Positions 15,423 to 24,551 are shown, counted from the first letter of the stretch. The stretch is DNA of 64,000 bases from Actinomyces sp. oral taxon 170 str. F0386 (GCF_000195595.1 NZ_GL882573.1:62001-126000), one strand, 5' to 3'. Numbers and translations: made by a program. Notes: generated by a model from the sequence alone, not told the origin.

Positions 15423-16135
15423 ACCCGATTCTCCTTCCGCTGACCCACGCCGCCGCCCTGTCGAGCAGCCGTACCTGGTTCGACAACCCGGCCATCCAGA
15501 ACAAGCTCGGTTACGCCCTCGTTGAGACCCTGGCGATGACCTTCGTCTCCGGGGCCATCACAGTCATCCTCGGGCTTCTGCTGGGGCTCGCCCTGGTCTC
15601 CACGGGCAAGCGCGGACAGTTCCGCAACCCCGCCCTGTACTGGGTGCTCTCCCAGATCGTCAACATCGGGCGCTCCATGCCCTTCATCATCCTCATGGTT
15701 GCCCTCATCCCGATCACGCGGATGCTCGTGGGCACCTCCCTGGGGTGGCAGGCTGCCTGTGTGCCGCTGACGATCGGTGCGATCCCCTTCTACGCGCGCC
15801 TCGTGGAGACGGCCATCAACGACGTCGACCACGGCAAGGTCGAGGCCGCCCTCATGATGGGGGCCTCTGGTCGGCAGATCACCTGGGGCGTTCTCGTGCG
15901 CGAGGCCCTGCCGATCCTCATCCAGTCGGCCACCGTCACCATCATCACCCTTCTGGGCTACTCCGCCATGGCCGGCGCGGTCGGCGGTGGCGGCGTGGGC
16001 GACCTCGCCATCCAGTACGGGTACCAGCGCAACCAGGTGGACGTCATGGTCATCACCGTGGTGGTCATCGTCATCATCGTCGGCATCATCCAGCTCATCG
16101 GCGACATGCTCAGCCGGCTGGTGAACCACCGCTGA
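15419..16135 (+). CDS. metI: Methionine ABC importer permease
   Basis: 238 aa inner-membrane subunit with about five helices. The cytoplasmic coupling loop EAALMMGASGRQITWGVLVREALP (split here by eye as the EAA motif, about residues 141-164) contacts MetN. A gene-typical GGGGVGDLAIQYGY segment precedes the last helix. It overlaps metN by four bases (ATGA), so the two are translationally coupled. Together with MetN and MetQ it imports D/L-methionine at the expense of ATP. The whole transcript lies under the SAM riboswitch. Confidence 0.94.
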   Translation: MNPILLPLTHAAALSSSRTWFDNPAIQNKLGYALVETLAMTFVSGAITVILGLLLGLALVSTGKRGQFRNPALYWVLSQIVNIGRSMPFIILMVALIPITRMLVGTSLGWQAACVPLTIGAIPFYARLVETAINDVDHGKVEAALMMGASGRQITWGVLVREALPILIQSATVTIITLLGYSAMAGAVGGGGVGDLAIQYGYQRNQVDVMVITVVVIVIIVGIIQLIGDMLSRLVNHR

Positions 16136-16231
16136 GGCGATCGCCAGCCGGGTGAGCGCGCTGAGCCGTCCAGAGCCGGTCGGCTGCGTCGTCGGCCCCA
16201 GCACCGTCAAGACCTTCCTCTCCCCGACACT

Positions 16232-16247
16232 GGGGCCGCCCGGCCCC
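16232..16247 (+). promoter_or_regulatory. Intra-operon hairpin before metQ
   Basis: GGGGCC-GCCC-GGCCCC, a 6-bp stem just upstream of the metQ ribosome site. A 5' hairpin of this kind often stabilises a processed binding-protein message so that it is made in excess over the membrane subunits; that role is inferred. Confidence 0.35.
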
Positions 16248-16262
16248 GCGAAAGGAACCACC

Positions 16263-17126
16263 ATGTCCTCCTCCATCTCCCGGCGCACCGTCATCGCCGG
16301 TGGCCTGGCCACTGCCGCAGCCCTCACCCTGGCCGCCTGCGGCTCCAAGTCCGGCAAGGGCGGTGACGTCCAGGGCATCAAGGTCGACGGCAGCACCGCC
16401 ACGATCACCATCGGCGCCACCCCCAAGCCGCACGTCGAGATCCTCCAGTGGGTTCAGGACAACCTCACCAAGGGCTCCGGCATCAAGCTGGACATCAAGG
16501 AGATCAACGACTACCAGACCCCCAACTCCTCGCTTGAGGATGGCTCGCTGGCCGCCAACTTCTACCAGACCCCCAACTTCCTGGCCCAGCAGAACAAGGA
16601 GAAGGGCTACGACTTCGTCTCCATCGCCGACGTCCACATCGAGCCCATGGGCATCTACACCTCCAAGGGTTACAAGGACGTCAAGGAGATCCAGGACGGC
16701 GGCACGATCGTCCTCAACAACGACCCGGCCAACACGGCCCGCGGCCTCAAGCTCCTGGCCGAGGCCGGGCTCATCGAGCTGGACAAGTCCGCCGAGCTGC
16801 CCAGCGACACCGACGTGACCTCCAACCCCAAGAACCTCAAGTTCACCACGGTCGACGGCGCCCAGGTCTACAAGTCGATGCCGGACGCCGAGGCCGCGGT
16901 CATCAACGGCAACTACGCCATCGACGCCGGGCTCAACCCCAAGAACGACTCCCTCGTCCTGGAGAAGGGTGGCAAGGGCTCCGAGTACCCCAACCAGCTC
17001 GTCGTGCGCAAGGACGACAAGGACAACGAGCACCTCAAGAAGCTCGCCAAGCTCCTCAACGACGAGAAGCTGCGTGAGTACATCACGACGACCTGGCCCG
17101 ACGGGGCCGTCGTCCCGGCGTTCTGA
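16263..17126 (+). CDS. metQ: Methionine-binding lipoprotein
   Basis: 287 aa NlpA-type substrate-binding lipoprotein. The signal peptide ends in a LAAC lipobox with Cys about 26; the n-region carries SRRTVIAGG, a twin-arginine-like sequence, so Tat export is possible. The mature domain shows HVEILQWVQDNL, IKEINDYQTPNSSLEDG, the family-defining NFYQTPNFLAQQN and NDPANTARGLKLLAEAGLI. It captures methionine outside the membrane and delivers it to MetI. GAAAGGA lies 7 bases before the ATG. It is separated from metI by 127 bases that contain a small hairpin, and is followed by a strong terminator. Confidence 0.94.
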   Translation: MSSSISRRTVIAGGLATAAALTLAACGSKSGKGGDVQGIKVDGSTATITIGATPKPHVEILQWVQDNLTKGSGIKLDIKEINDYQTPNSSLEDGSLAANFYQTPNFLAQQNKEKGYDFVSIADVHIEPMGIYTSKGYKDVKEIQDGGTIVLNNDPANTARGLKLLAEAGLIELDKSAELPSDTDVTSNPKNLKFTTVDGAQVYKSMPDAEAAVINGNYAIDAGLNPKNDSLVLEKGGKGSEYPNQLVVRKDDKDNEHLKKLAKLLNDEKLREYITTTWPDGAVVPAF

Positions 17127-17159
17127 GACGGACCCAGTCGGGGCCGGTTGCGGTTGGTC

Positions 17160-17185
17160 GAAGGGCCGGCCGCGACCGGCCCTTC
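17160..17185 (+). terminator. Terminator of the metNIQ operon
   Basis: Perfect 10-bp stem GAAGGGCCGG / CCGGCCCTTC with a 6-base loop, followed by a T/C-rich TCTCCTC. It is 33 bases after the metQ stop. Confidence 0.75.
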
Positions 17186-17195
17186 TCTCCTCGTG

Positions 17196-17259
17196 GCCGG
17201 GGACATCTCACGCGTACGGGACAGAAATCCCGTCCCCGTACGCATGGAATGCCCCCGGC
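17196..17259. repeat. Long GGGGAC-family inverted repeat
   Basis: Two arms of about 27-28 bases face each other at 17196-17222 and 17232-17259. Read outward-in, both begin GCCGGGG, continue CAT, and end GCGTACGGG-AC; mismatches are few and the loop is 9 bases. It lies between two convergent genes (metQ and the glycerate kinase) just after the metQ terminator. It is the best-preserved member of a dispersed intergenic family in this window. Confidence 0.75.
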
Positions 17260-17287
17260 TGGAGCGGATCGCACCCGGCGCATCGGT

Positions 17288-18484
17288 TCACGCGGCGATG
17301 GCGGCGCCCAGGAGGATGAGGCGCAGCGCCCGCTCGGCGGCGTCGGTGACGAGCTCGTCGGCCTGGGAGACGGCCTCGGGCAGGTCCATGGGGACCGGGA
17401 TGATGCCCATGATGGCGTCGATCCCGGCGGCGTGGACGGCCTGAGACCCTTGGCCGATCGAGCCGGCCAGCGCGATGACCGGTTTGCCTGCCAGCTTGGC
17501 CCTGCGTCCCACCTCGGCGGGGATCTTGCCGCGCGGCGTCTGGAAGTCGACGGCGCCCTCAGCAGTGATGACCAGGTCGGCTCGGGCGATCTGGGCGTCG
17601 AGGTCCACGCCGCACAGGTCGGCGTCCATGAGGACGTCGAAGCGCGAGCACAGCCTGGCCCCCAACCCCGCGGCGAGTCCGGCCCCCAAGCCGCCCGAGG
17701 CGCCGGTTCCCGGGCCGGTGAGCAGGTCGCGGTGGGCCACCTGGGTGGGGAAGGCCTCGGTGAGGAGCCCGGCCCAGTGGACCAGGCCTGCCTCGAGCGC
17801 CTCCACCTGCTCCGGACTCGCCCCCTTCTGCGGCCCGAACACACGGGCCACACCGCGCTCACCGGTGAGGAGGTTGTGCAAGTTGCCGGCCACGAGGACC
17901 TCGACGCCGCGCAGCCGGTGATCCATGCCGGAGGTCTCGATCCGCTGGACCCGGGCCAGGTTCGAGCCGATCGGGTCGACCTCGTGGCCGTCGGCGTCCA
18001 GGAGCCGGGCGCCCAGGGCGACGAGCGCGCCGGCCCCGCCGTCGCAGGTCCCCGAGTCGCCGCAGCCGATGATGACGCGTCGGGCCCCGCCGTCGAGCGC
18101 CACGGAGATGAGCTCGCCGACGCCGGTCGTCGTCGTGGCGCCGGGGTCGCGCATGCCGGCGGGCACCAGGCGCAGACCGGCGGCCGCGGCCATCTCCACC
18201 AGCCAGGTCCCCTGGGCCGGGCCGCCCAGCCGGGCCAAGTAGGAGTCGACCGGATCGCCGACGGGACCGGTGACGCGGGTGGTGACGAGGTCGCCGCCGG
18301 TGGCCCGGGCCATCGTGGCCGCCGAGCCCTCACCTCCGTCGACCAGGGGCAGTTCGACGACGACGGCGCCGGGCAGAAGGCGGCGTACTCCGGCGGCCAC
18401 GGCCTGACACACCTCTTCCGGGGACAGGCTCTCCTTGAAGCCGGAGGGGGCGACGAGAATTCGGGTGGGAACGGATGTGGGCAT
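17288..18484 (-). CDS. Glycerate kinase
   Basis: 398 aa, of the GlxK/GarK family that phosphorylates D-glycerate with ATP (2-phosphoglycerate in characterised relatives). Start ILVAPSGFKESLSPEEV (about residues 9-25), the PLVDGGEGSAATM block (about 46-58), GCGDSGTCDGGAGAL (about 140-154), and GPGTGASGGLGAGLAAGLG (about 243-261) are the conserved glycerate-kinase signatures; VITAEGAVDFQTPRGK is near the end. GGAGG is 5 bases before the ATG. It follows the SLC13 transporter gene by 94 bases on the same strand, suggesting that the transporter brings in glycerate or a related hydroxyacid that is then phosphorylated. Confidence 0.92.
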   Translation of the reverse strand: MPTSVPTRILVAPSGFKESLSPEEVCQAVAAGVRRLLPGAVVVELPLVDGGEGSAATMARATGGDLVTTRVTGPVGDPVDSYLARLGGPAQGTWLVEMAAAAGLRLVPAGMRDPGATTTTGVGELISVALDGGARRVIIGCGDSGTCDGGAGALVALGARLLDADGHEVDPIGSNLARVQRIETSGMDHRLRGVEVLVAGNLHNLLTGERGVARVFGPQKGASPEQVEALEAGLVHWAGLLTEAFPTQVAHRDLLTGPGTGASGGLGAGLAAGLGARLCSRFDVLMDADLCGVDLDAQIARADLVITAEGAVDFQTPRGKIPAEVGRRAKLAGKPVIALAGSIGQGSQAVHAAGIDAIMGIIPVPMDLPEAVSQADELVTDAAERALRLILLGAAIAA

Positions 18485-18578
18485 GGTTTTCCTCCAAAAT
18501 TGCAGTGTTCAAGGGGTTCTCAGGGAGTGGGCCGGACGTCGAGGCGCAGCGGAGTGCGGGCCCGGCTTGGGCCAGACC

Positions 18579-20150
18579 TCACCAGTTCAGGCCCAGCAGT
18601 GGCCACAGCCAGGCGCTGCAGGCCATGACCAGGACCACCATGAGGGGGCCAAGGAGCAGAGACAGGCGGCGCAGGTCGTCGGGGGAGAAGGTCTCCATGC
18701 CGTCGATGTCGGAGAACATGGCCACGGGCTTGGCCGAGGACGGCAGTGTGTGGCAGAAGCCGGCGGCGGCGGTCGAGGCGAAGGCTGCGGCGGCCGGGCT
18801 GACGCCCACTGCCGGGGCCAGGGCCACGACGATCGGGATGAGGACGGCCGAGCGGGCCGAGCGCGACTGGATGACCAGGTGCGACGCCGTCGAGAGCACC
18901 ACGACGACCAGCATGAAGGGCCAGGGCGAGTCGATCCTCACGGCGTTGAAGGCAGAGGTCGCCACCCACTTCGCGGCGCCGGTGGACACCAGCGCGTCCC
19001 CCATGGCGAGAGTGGCCGCCATGAAGACCAGCAGTGACCATGGCGCCTTGGCCAGCGCCTTGCGCAGAGCTACCGAGCCGTAGCCCGGCAGCGAGGTCAC
19101 CAGGACCCCCAGGAGGGCCACGATGGCCGGGTCGATCCCGTGCAGGGCCTCGGTGCACCACAGCACCACCACCGTACCGATGAGCAGGGCGGCCCGGTTC
19201 TCGGCCTGGGTCAGGGGACCGGTGACCGGGGTCGGGGAGGCCGCCGCGAGGTCGGCGATGTCGACGCGCACGCGACGGCGCATGTCCTCCTTACGGGTGA
19301 ACAGCCACACGATGAGCTCGGTGGACACGTGGCTGGACAGGGCTGCCAGGGGCAGGCCCAGCAGCAGCCAGCCGGCGAAGGAGAACTCCTTCCCACCGGC
19401 CGAGGCCACGATGTGGGAGGTCACCAGGTGGGCGCCCGCCCCCAGGAAGGAGCCGATCGCCGACAGCAGGATGACAGTGGGGAAGACGATCGACAGGGCG
19501 TGGATGAGCCGCTTGCGGGAGGCTGCCAGGGCGTCGTCGTCGCCCGACCCGGTGCGCAGTGCGCCGGCCAGGGCCGTGTAGACCGGCAGCAGCAGGGCGG
19601 CGCGGCCCGAGGTGGAGGGAGCTGCGAAGACCGTGGCGACGATCGCGGCCGTCACCAGGTGGAGCAGGACGCGCGGGTGGTCCGTGCCGGTCACCAACCA
19701 GGCGGCCAGGCGGCCGGTCAGGCCCGAGGCGCTCACCCCGACAGCGATGACGAAGGCCGCCACCAGCAGCCAGATCGTATCGTCCCCGAGGCTGGCGAAC
19801 ATCTCGTCCGGGCTCAGGGCGCCGGTGAGGACCAGGGCGGTGGCGGCGCCCAGGGAGATGTAGGTGTCGTCGACGTCGGTGAAGGCCCAGGCCCATACCG
19901 AGACGATGAAGATGATCAGGGTGAGCGCGCCGGTGACCGACAGGCTCCCCTCGGTGCCGCCCGCGCGCCAGGCGGCCACGCCCACGGCCGCGCACAGGCA
20001 TGCGGCGAGAGCGGCGGAGACGATGCGCCGCCACGGCAGACGCCGGGCCGGTGCGGGCTCGCCACGCCTCGCCAGGGAGAGCGGCAGGGTCTCGCGCACG
20101 GTGGGTGTGTCGGTCTCGAAGGAGGCGACGTAGCCAGTCGTGGTGGTCAT
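18579..20150 (-). CDS. SLC13-type anion transporter
   Basis: 523 aa with about 12 membrane helices of the SLC13/DASS (ArsB/NhaD superfamily) arrangement: GDDTIWLLVAAFVIAVGV in the first repeat, VFAAPSTSGRAALLLPVY carrying an S-T-S-type hairpin loop, and, in the second repeat, FMAATLAMGDALVSTGAAKW. Family members import dicarboxylates, sulfate or hydroxyacids. The ATG overlaps the stop of the sensor kinase gene (ATGA), so regulator and transporter are coupled. Downstream glycerate kinase points to glycerate or tartronate-like substrates (inference). Confidence 0.82.
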   Translation of the reverse strand: MTTTTGYVASFETDTPTVRETLPLSLARRGEPAPARRLPWRRIVSAALAACLCAAVGVAAWRAGGTEGSLSVTGALTLIIFIVSVWAWAFTDVDDTYISLGAATALVLTGALSPDEMFASLGDDTIWLLVAAFVIAVGVSASGLTGRLAAWLVTGTDHPRVLLHLVTAAIVATVFAAPSTSGRAALLLPVYTALAGALRTGSGDDDALAASRKRLIHALSIVFPTVILLSAIGSFLGAGAHLVTSHIVASAGGKEFSFAGWLLLGLPLAALSSHVSTELIVWLFTRKEDMRRRVRVDIADLAAASPTPVTGPLTQAENRAALLIGTVVVLWCTEALHGIDPAIVALLGVLVTSLPGYGSVALRKALAKAPWSLLVFMAATLAMGDALVSTGAAKWVATSAFNAVRIDSPWPFMLVVVVLSTASHLVIQSRSARSAVLIPIVVALAPAVGVSPAAAAFASTAAAGFCHTLPSSAKPVAMFSDIDGMETFSPDDLRRLSLLLGPLMVVLVMACSAWLWPLLGLNW

Positions 20151-21745
20151 GAGCCGGCCTCCTCTCCCGAATGTACGCGGTCGTCGTGGGCAACCGCCGG
20201 CTCACCGTCGGCCACCTGAGGCGCCGTGTCCGCCGAGGTGCGTGAGGAGCTGGCGGTGGCCGGGGAGGTGACGACGGCGGGATCGGGGTCCGAGGAGAGG
20301 TTCCAGGAGCTGTCGGCCGGGATGCGCAGGCCGACGGTGGCGCCCTGGCCTGAGGCGGAGACGGCGAAGACAGTGCCGTCGTGGGCATCGGCGATGGCCC
20401 GCACGATGGCCAGGCCCAGCCCGCTCCCGCGCGGCTTGCCGTCGGCCTCGCCGTGCGTGAAGCGCTCGAAGAGCCAATCGACGTCGTCGTCGGCCAGTCC
20501 GGGGCCCTCGTCGGTCACGGAGATCTCCAGCCCGCTGCGACCGTAGCCGTCGGTGCCGGGGGCGATGGTGAGAGTGAGGGGGCCGTCGCCATGCTGCAAC
20601 CCGTTGCGGGCGAGATGGGCGGTGGCCTGACGCACGCGCTCGACGTCGAGTGTGGCCGTGCCGCGGGCCCTGAGGTCGAACCTCCAGCGGCCCGGGGCCG
20701 CGGCCTCGACGTCGTCGAGCAGGGTGCGGGCCAGCTCGGTGACCTCGACGTCGGGGGCGGGATGGGCGAAGTCGCGCCGCTCGGCCTGGGCGAGGGACTG
20801 GAGGTCGTCGAGAACCCGCTGCAGCTCGGAGATCTGGGTGCGCTGCTGGAGGATACTACGGGTCTCCGGCTGCCCCACCAGGTGCTCGTCCATGCGGGTC
20901 AGGGGTTCGGAGATCTCCTGGTGGGCGCGCAGGACGAACTGGGTCTGGCCGTCGAAGGCCTCCTGGAGGCGGTCCAGCATGCCGTTGAACTCCTCGGTCA
21001 GGCCGGCGATGTCGTCGCGACCCTTGACGGGCAGGCGGCGGTTGAGGTCCTGGGTGGAGACGGAGGCGGCCGCGGTGCGCAGGTCGCGCAGGGGCCGCAG
21101 GATCTGGCGGGCCACGAGCAGCCCGACGACACCGGTGAGGACCAGGACTGCCGCGCTGATGCCGACCATGTGCCAGATCGTGGCGTTGAGCTGGTCCACT
21201 CGCGAGGCGGTGAAGCTCATGGTGATGACGGACAGGTGCTGGGAGGGGTCGTCGGGCTCGAGCTCGACCTTGGCCCAGCGAACCTCTCCGCTGCCGTAGC
21301 CGGTGGCGCCCGAAGGCGACTGCAGCATCTTTACGAACAGGGGGTCCGTGCTGGTCGGGTTCAGGGCTGGGGCGGAGGCGCCAGAGGCCTGGGTGGCCTG
21401 GCCGGTGGCGTGGTTGTAGACGATGACGGCCTCCCGGTCGGTGAGCTGCTGGCCGTCCCGGTAGACCTCCATGAGACGGGTGGTGGAGGTGAAGGGCTGG
21501 GAGGTCCGCGGGTCGATGCCGGTGGAGGCGAAGTTCTGCAGCTCCTTGACCTCGTGGGCGACATCGGCGTTGGCGGAGCGCGAGATGTCTGCCATGAGGG
21601 TGGAGCGCACGGAGACGATCATGCTGGTCAGCCCCAGGGCGACGACGAACAGCATCCAGGCGACGATGCGCAGCCGGGCGGGCACCGAGGGGCCGGAGGC
21701 TGGGTCGGCGGCCAGTGGGGGAGGGGAAGAGGGGATGGAGGTCAT
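20147..21745 (-). CDS. Membrane sensor histidine kinase without adjacent regulator
   Basis: 532 aa. First helix about residues 25-47, an extracytoplasmic sensing domain, second helix about 190-213, a HAMP segment (ARQILRPLRDLRTAAASVS), then a divergent H-box FVLRAHQEISEPLTRMDEHL with the phospho-acceptor His, N-box TAHLARNGLQHG, G1 VTDEGPGLADDD and G2 GSGLGLAIVRAI. The ATG at 21745 is the first start after the TGA of the 49-aa peptide, with GGGAG upstream; longer in-frame extensions cross that gene. No response-regulator gene lies in this operon, so the partner must be elsewhere. It likely controls the linked transporter. Confidence 0.85.
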   Translation of the reverse strand: MTSIPSSPPPLAADPASGPSVPARLRIVAWMLFVVALGLTSMIVSVRSTLMADISRSANADVAHEVKELQNFASTGIDPRTSQPFTSTTRLMEVYRDGQQLTDREAVIVYNHATGQATQASGASAPALNPTSTDPLFVKMLQSPSGATGYGSGEVRWAKVELEPDDPSQHLSVITMSFTASRVDQLNATIWHMVGISAAVLVLTGVVGLLVARQILRPLRDLRTAAASVSTQDLNRRLPVKGRDDIAGLTEEFNGMLDRLQEAFDGQTQFVLRAHQEISEPLTRMDEHLVGQPETRSILQQRTQISELQRVLDDLQSLAQAERRDFAHPAPDVEVTELARTLLDDVEAAAPGRWRFDLRARGTATLDVERVRQATAHLARNGLQHGDGPLTLTIAPGTDGYGRSGLEISVTDEGPGLADDDVDWLFERFTHGEADGKPRGSGLGLAIVRAIADAHDGTVFAVSASGQGATVGLRIPADSSWNLSSDPDPAVVTSPATASSSRTSADTAPQVADGEPAVAHDDRVHSGEEAGS

Positions 21746-21750
21746 CGGTA

Positions 21751-21900
21751 TCAGCTCCCTTGGCCGGCGGAGGTCAGGTAGACCGGGCTGGGCTGCGCGG
21801 GCGGGCCGGGGACGACGGCCATGAACTCGGCGGCCAGCGCCAGCGCCACCGGGACGAGCATGAGCAGAGCCAGGGCGAGGATGCGACGTGAGGTGTTCAT
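21751..21900 (-). CDS. 49-aa secreted or membrane peptide
   Basis: Small gene on the minus strand whose product opens MNTSRRILALALLMLVPVAL, a signal-peptide-like or single membrane helix, followed by an Ala/Pro-rich tail ending near PSPVYLTSAGQGS. Its TGA lies 5 bases before the sensor kinase ATG, so it is the first gene of the peptide-kinase-transporter-glycerate kinase unit. It has no recognised family. Possible roles are a kinase accessory peptide or a leader whose translation couples into the kinase gene. Confidence 0.55.
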   Translation of the reverse strand: MNTSRRILALALLMLVPVALALAAEFMAVVPGPPAQPSPVYLTSAGQGS

Positions 21901-22302
21901 GTCGTCCACTGTCACGAGGCAGTCCTAGAGAGACCATAAGTGAGCATGAGAGTTCTCTTATGTTGAATAGACTAATGAAACAGCAATATTTGTAGGTCTT
22001 TGATAATGTTTGAGGGTGCTGTTCCTGGTCGGGGACGTACTTGTCCCGCGAGGACTGCGTCTTCCCGCAGATCACTGGGGTCTGACTGTCGTCGTGTGCG
22101 GGAAAGGTACGTCCTCGATGTATGCGGCCGACCGCGCATAATGCCCCGCCGCGTTGTCATGGGCCTGGTGCTGTCATCATCTGTGGACAGTTCGCGGTCT
22201 GCGGGCGCTGGGAGCGAGGCGACCGCCTAGGTTGAACCTCAGGCGCCCCGGTGGCGTCCAGTGGTGCCAACGGATTCACGGGCGAGAGGACGGCGCAGAT
22301 CC
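21901..22302. other. Divergent regulatory region of about 400 bases
   Basis: Between the peptide gene and the ABC transporter. 21930-22015 is AT-rich compared with the window and contains a CATAAG...CTTATG inverted pair (21938-21960), the likely promoter area for the minus-strand kinase operon. 22029-22118 is an inverted-repeat element listed separately. Nothing else can be supported. Confidence 0.45.
22029..22118. repeat. Imperfect intergenic inverted repeat
   Basis: Arms at 22029-22049 and 22098-22118 match at 18 of 21 positions, centred on GGACGTAC and TCCCGC, with a 48-base loop. The left arm contains its own GGGAC...GTCCC palindrome. General style resembles the other GGGGAC-cored elements, but the arm sequence is different enough that common descent is uncertain. 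Confidence 0.5.
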
Positions 22303-23094
22303 ATGGTGGTTCGGGGTAGGGACGGTGTCGACAGGACGGGTGTTACTGCCGGCGTGGGCGCTGTTGGGCCGGCTGTCGAGGCGCGAGATCTGCGCAAGTC
22401 CTTCCCGACCCCCGGCGGGGAGCCGATCGAGATCCTGCACGGCATCTCCTGCGCGATGATGCCGGGGCGGATGACGGCGCTGGTCGGACCCAGCGGCTCG
22501 GGCAAGTCGACGGCGCTGCTGTGCCTGGCCGGACTGGAGCCGGCGACGTCGGGCCGCGTCTCGCTCATGGGACGCGACCTCGGCGGGCTCCCGGCAGCGC
22601 GGGTGGCCGAGCTCTACCGCGATCGGGTGGGCTTCGTCTTCCAGGCCTACAACCTTGTGCCCTATCTGACGGTGCGGGAGAACATCACGATCTCCGACAC
22701 CCTGGCCGGACGGCGCCCCGATTCGGCGAGGGTGCGGGAAGTCCTGGCCGGGCTGGGACTGGAGTCGCGAGCCGACGCGGTCGCGACCACGCTCTCGGGC
22801 GGCGAGCAGCAGCGTGTCGCCCTGGGCCGGGTCCTCTACCGTCGCCCACCGGTCGTCTTCGCCGACGAGCCCACCGGGGCCCTGGACACCTGCTCGGCCG
22901 CCTTCGTCCTGGCCGAGCTGCGGCGCCTGGCCGACGACGGGGCCGCCGTCATCCTCGTGACGCACGACCTGGGGGCCGCGGCCCTGGCGGAGACCGTGCT
23001 CATCATGCGCGATGGCCTCATCGTCGACCGCCGCCGCGGTGCCACCCCCGACGAGCTGCTGGCCGCCGTCAACCAGACGGGAGCTGCGGCATGA
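22303..23094 (+). CDS. ABC transporter ATP-binding protein (LolD/MacB type)
   Basis: 263 aa from the ATG at 22303. Walker A GPSGSGKST (about residues 62-70), Q-loop FVFQAYNLVPYLTVREN, signature LSGGEQQRVALGRVLYR, Walker B VVFADEPTGALD and the H-loop VILVTHDLG are intact. This is the ATPase class that works with FtsX-like permeases in mechanotransmission-type exporters rather than classic importers. Earlier in-frame GTGs (22261, 22264) are possible starts; no clear ribosome site decides. It overlaps the permease gene by four bases. A two-component system lies 2 kb downstream, a common pairing for antimicrobial-peptide resistance. Confidence 0.9.
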   Translation: MVVRGRDGVDRTGVTAGVGAVGPAVEARDLRKSFPTPGGEPIEILHGISCAMMPGRMTALVGPSGSGKSTALLCLAGLEPATSGRVSLMGRDLGGLPAARVAELYRDRVGFVFQAYNLVPYLTVRENITISDTLAGRRPDSARVREVLAGLGLESRADAVATTLSGGEQQRVALGRVLYRRPPVVFADEPTGALDTCSAAFVLAELRRLADDGAAVILVTHDLGAAALAETVLIMRDGLIVDRRRGATPDELLAAVNQTGAAA

Positions 23095-24482
23095 CCCGCT
23101 ACACGCTGCGCGCCCTGGCCGCCCAGTGGCGGGCCTGGTCGGGGACGGTGGCGGTGCTGGCCCTCGCCGCGGGACTCGTCAACGTCTGCCTGGTGCACCG
23201 CATGACCGTCACCCGGCCCGACGTCGTCGCCGCGGCGCGGGCGGCGGACGTGGACCCGGCCGAGCTCACGGTTCCGGGGGTCTCGGTCGCCTTCTACACG
23301 GCGATGGTGACGGTTCCGGTGGTGGCCGTCGTCGGGCAGTCCTGCGTGCAGGCACTGCGCACGAGCTGGGCCCTGTGGCGGCTCGCCGGCGCCCTGCCCC
23401 GGCAGGTGGTCGCCGCCGTCCTCGCCACCGTGGCGGTGCTGGGACTGGTGGCCTGTGTGCCCGGGATCCTGCTGGGGATGGTGGCGGCCCAGCCCTTCGC
23501 CTCGGTGCTCACCCGTCTGGCGGCCGTGCGTATGGGGCGGATCGAGGTCGCCCAGACGCCGACGACACTGCTGCTCACCGTGGTGGTCGTGGTTGCCGTC
23601 GCGGTCCTGGGGGCCGTGGGCCCGGCGCGCGCCGCGGTGAGGACGCCTGCTGTGGAGGCGGTTCGTGACGGGGCCTCGGGTGGGCGGCGCCGCATGGGCG
23701 TGGGGCGACGGATCATGGCCGGACTGTGGGCGCTCGTGTGCACGGGGCAGCTGCTCGTCGCCTTTCTGGCCCCACCCGGAAGGAAGGTCGATGGATGGCC
23801 GACCGGCGGGGGCCAGGCGACCCTGGCCTCCCTCCTGCTCGCGGTCCTCGTGGTGCTGCTCGCACCCGCGCTCATCCCGGGGCTGCTGAGGCTGTGGTCG
23901 GCGCCGCTGGCGCGGCTGGGTGGACTGTGGCTCATCGCGCGCCGTTCGGCGCTGTGGCGCAGCGCGTCGGCGGCGAATGCCATCGGCCTGCTGGCCCTGG
24001 CGATCTCCTTCACTGCGGCGCTCACGACCAGTCTCGCCACGGGGCGGGCGGTGGTGGAGGCGGCGCACCTGAGCGTGGCGATCAACCAGGTGGACTCGCT
24101 GGTGCTGGCGGCGATCCTCGGGGCGATGGCGCTGCTGGGGGCCGTGGCCGTCGTCGGCATGTCCTCCCGGTCCCGGCAGCGCGAGCTCGCGGTGCTGCGC
24201 TGCGCCGGGAGCACGGTGCGCGGCGTGTGCCGGCAGGTGGTCATCGAGGCGGGCCTGTACATGGGGACGGCGTTGCTGATCTCGTTCGTGCCGCTGGCGG
24301 TGACGACGACCGGGGAGTCCCTTTTCTACGCCAGGGCGGGGCTGCCGCTGGTGGTGCGCCCCGGCGTCGGGCCGGTACTGCTGGTGGCCCTCCTGTCCTT
24401 CCTGGCCCTGGTCGCGGTGCTGCTCGCTCCGATCCGGGGTGCTACCCGGACCCCGATCGGTACCGTCCTGGCGGCCGAGTGA
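23091..24482 (+). CDS. FtsX-like ABC permease
   Basis: 463 aa membrane protein. It has the FtsX/MacB permease look: an N-terminal helix (about residues 16-34), a short extracytoplasmic part with RMTVTRPDVVAAARAADVDP, then helices in two groups, the first around VAFYTAMVTVPVVAVVG and the second ending in PVLLVALLSFLALVAVLLAPI. The second FtsX block contains SSRSRQRELAVLRCAGSTVR (about 362-381), the typical cytoplasmic turn of this family. The ATG lies within the stop of the ATPase gene (ATGA overlap). Substrate unknown; drug, peptide or lipoprotein transport are the family options. Confidence 0.85.
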   Translation: MTRYTLRALAAQWRAWSGTVAVLALAAGLVNVCLVHRMTVTRPDVVAAARAADVDPAELTVPGVSVAFYTAMVTVPVVAVVGQSCVQALRTSWALWRLAGALPRQVVAAVLATVAVLGLVACVPGILLGMVAAQPFASVLTRLAAVRMGRIEVAQTPTTLLLTVVVVVAVAVLGAVGPARAAVRTPAVEAVRDGASGGRRRMGVGRRIMAGLWALVCTGQLLVAFLAPPGRKVDGWPTGGGQATLASLLLAVLVVLLAPALIPGLLRLWSAPLARLGGLWLIARRSALWRSASAANAIGLLALAISFTAALTTSLATGRAVVEAAHLSVAINQVDSLVLAAILGAMALLGAVAVVGMSSRSRQRELAVLRCAGSTVRGVCRQVVIEAGLYMGTALLISFVPLAVTTTGESLFYARAGLPLVVRPGVGPVLLVALLSFLALVAVLLAPIRGATRTPIGTVLAAE

Positions 24483-24551
24483 GGATGTGATCGAGACGTG
24501 CCGCAGGCTGTCTGGGGTTCGAGGAGGATGGCAGAAGCGACAGCCCTCGCC

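Noticed and set aside
21746-22075. N-terminal extension of the sensor kinase
   Set aside because: It crosses the 49-aa peptide gene and the AT-rich promoter region; the ATG at 21745 has a ribosome site.
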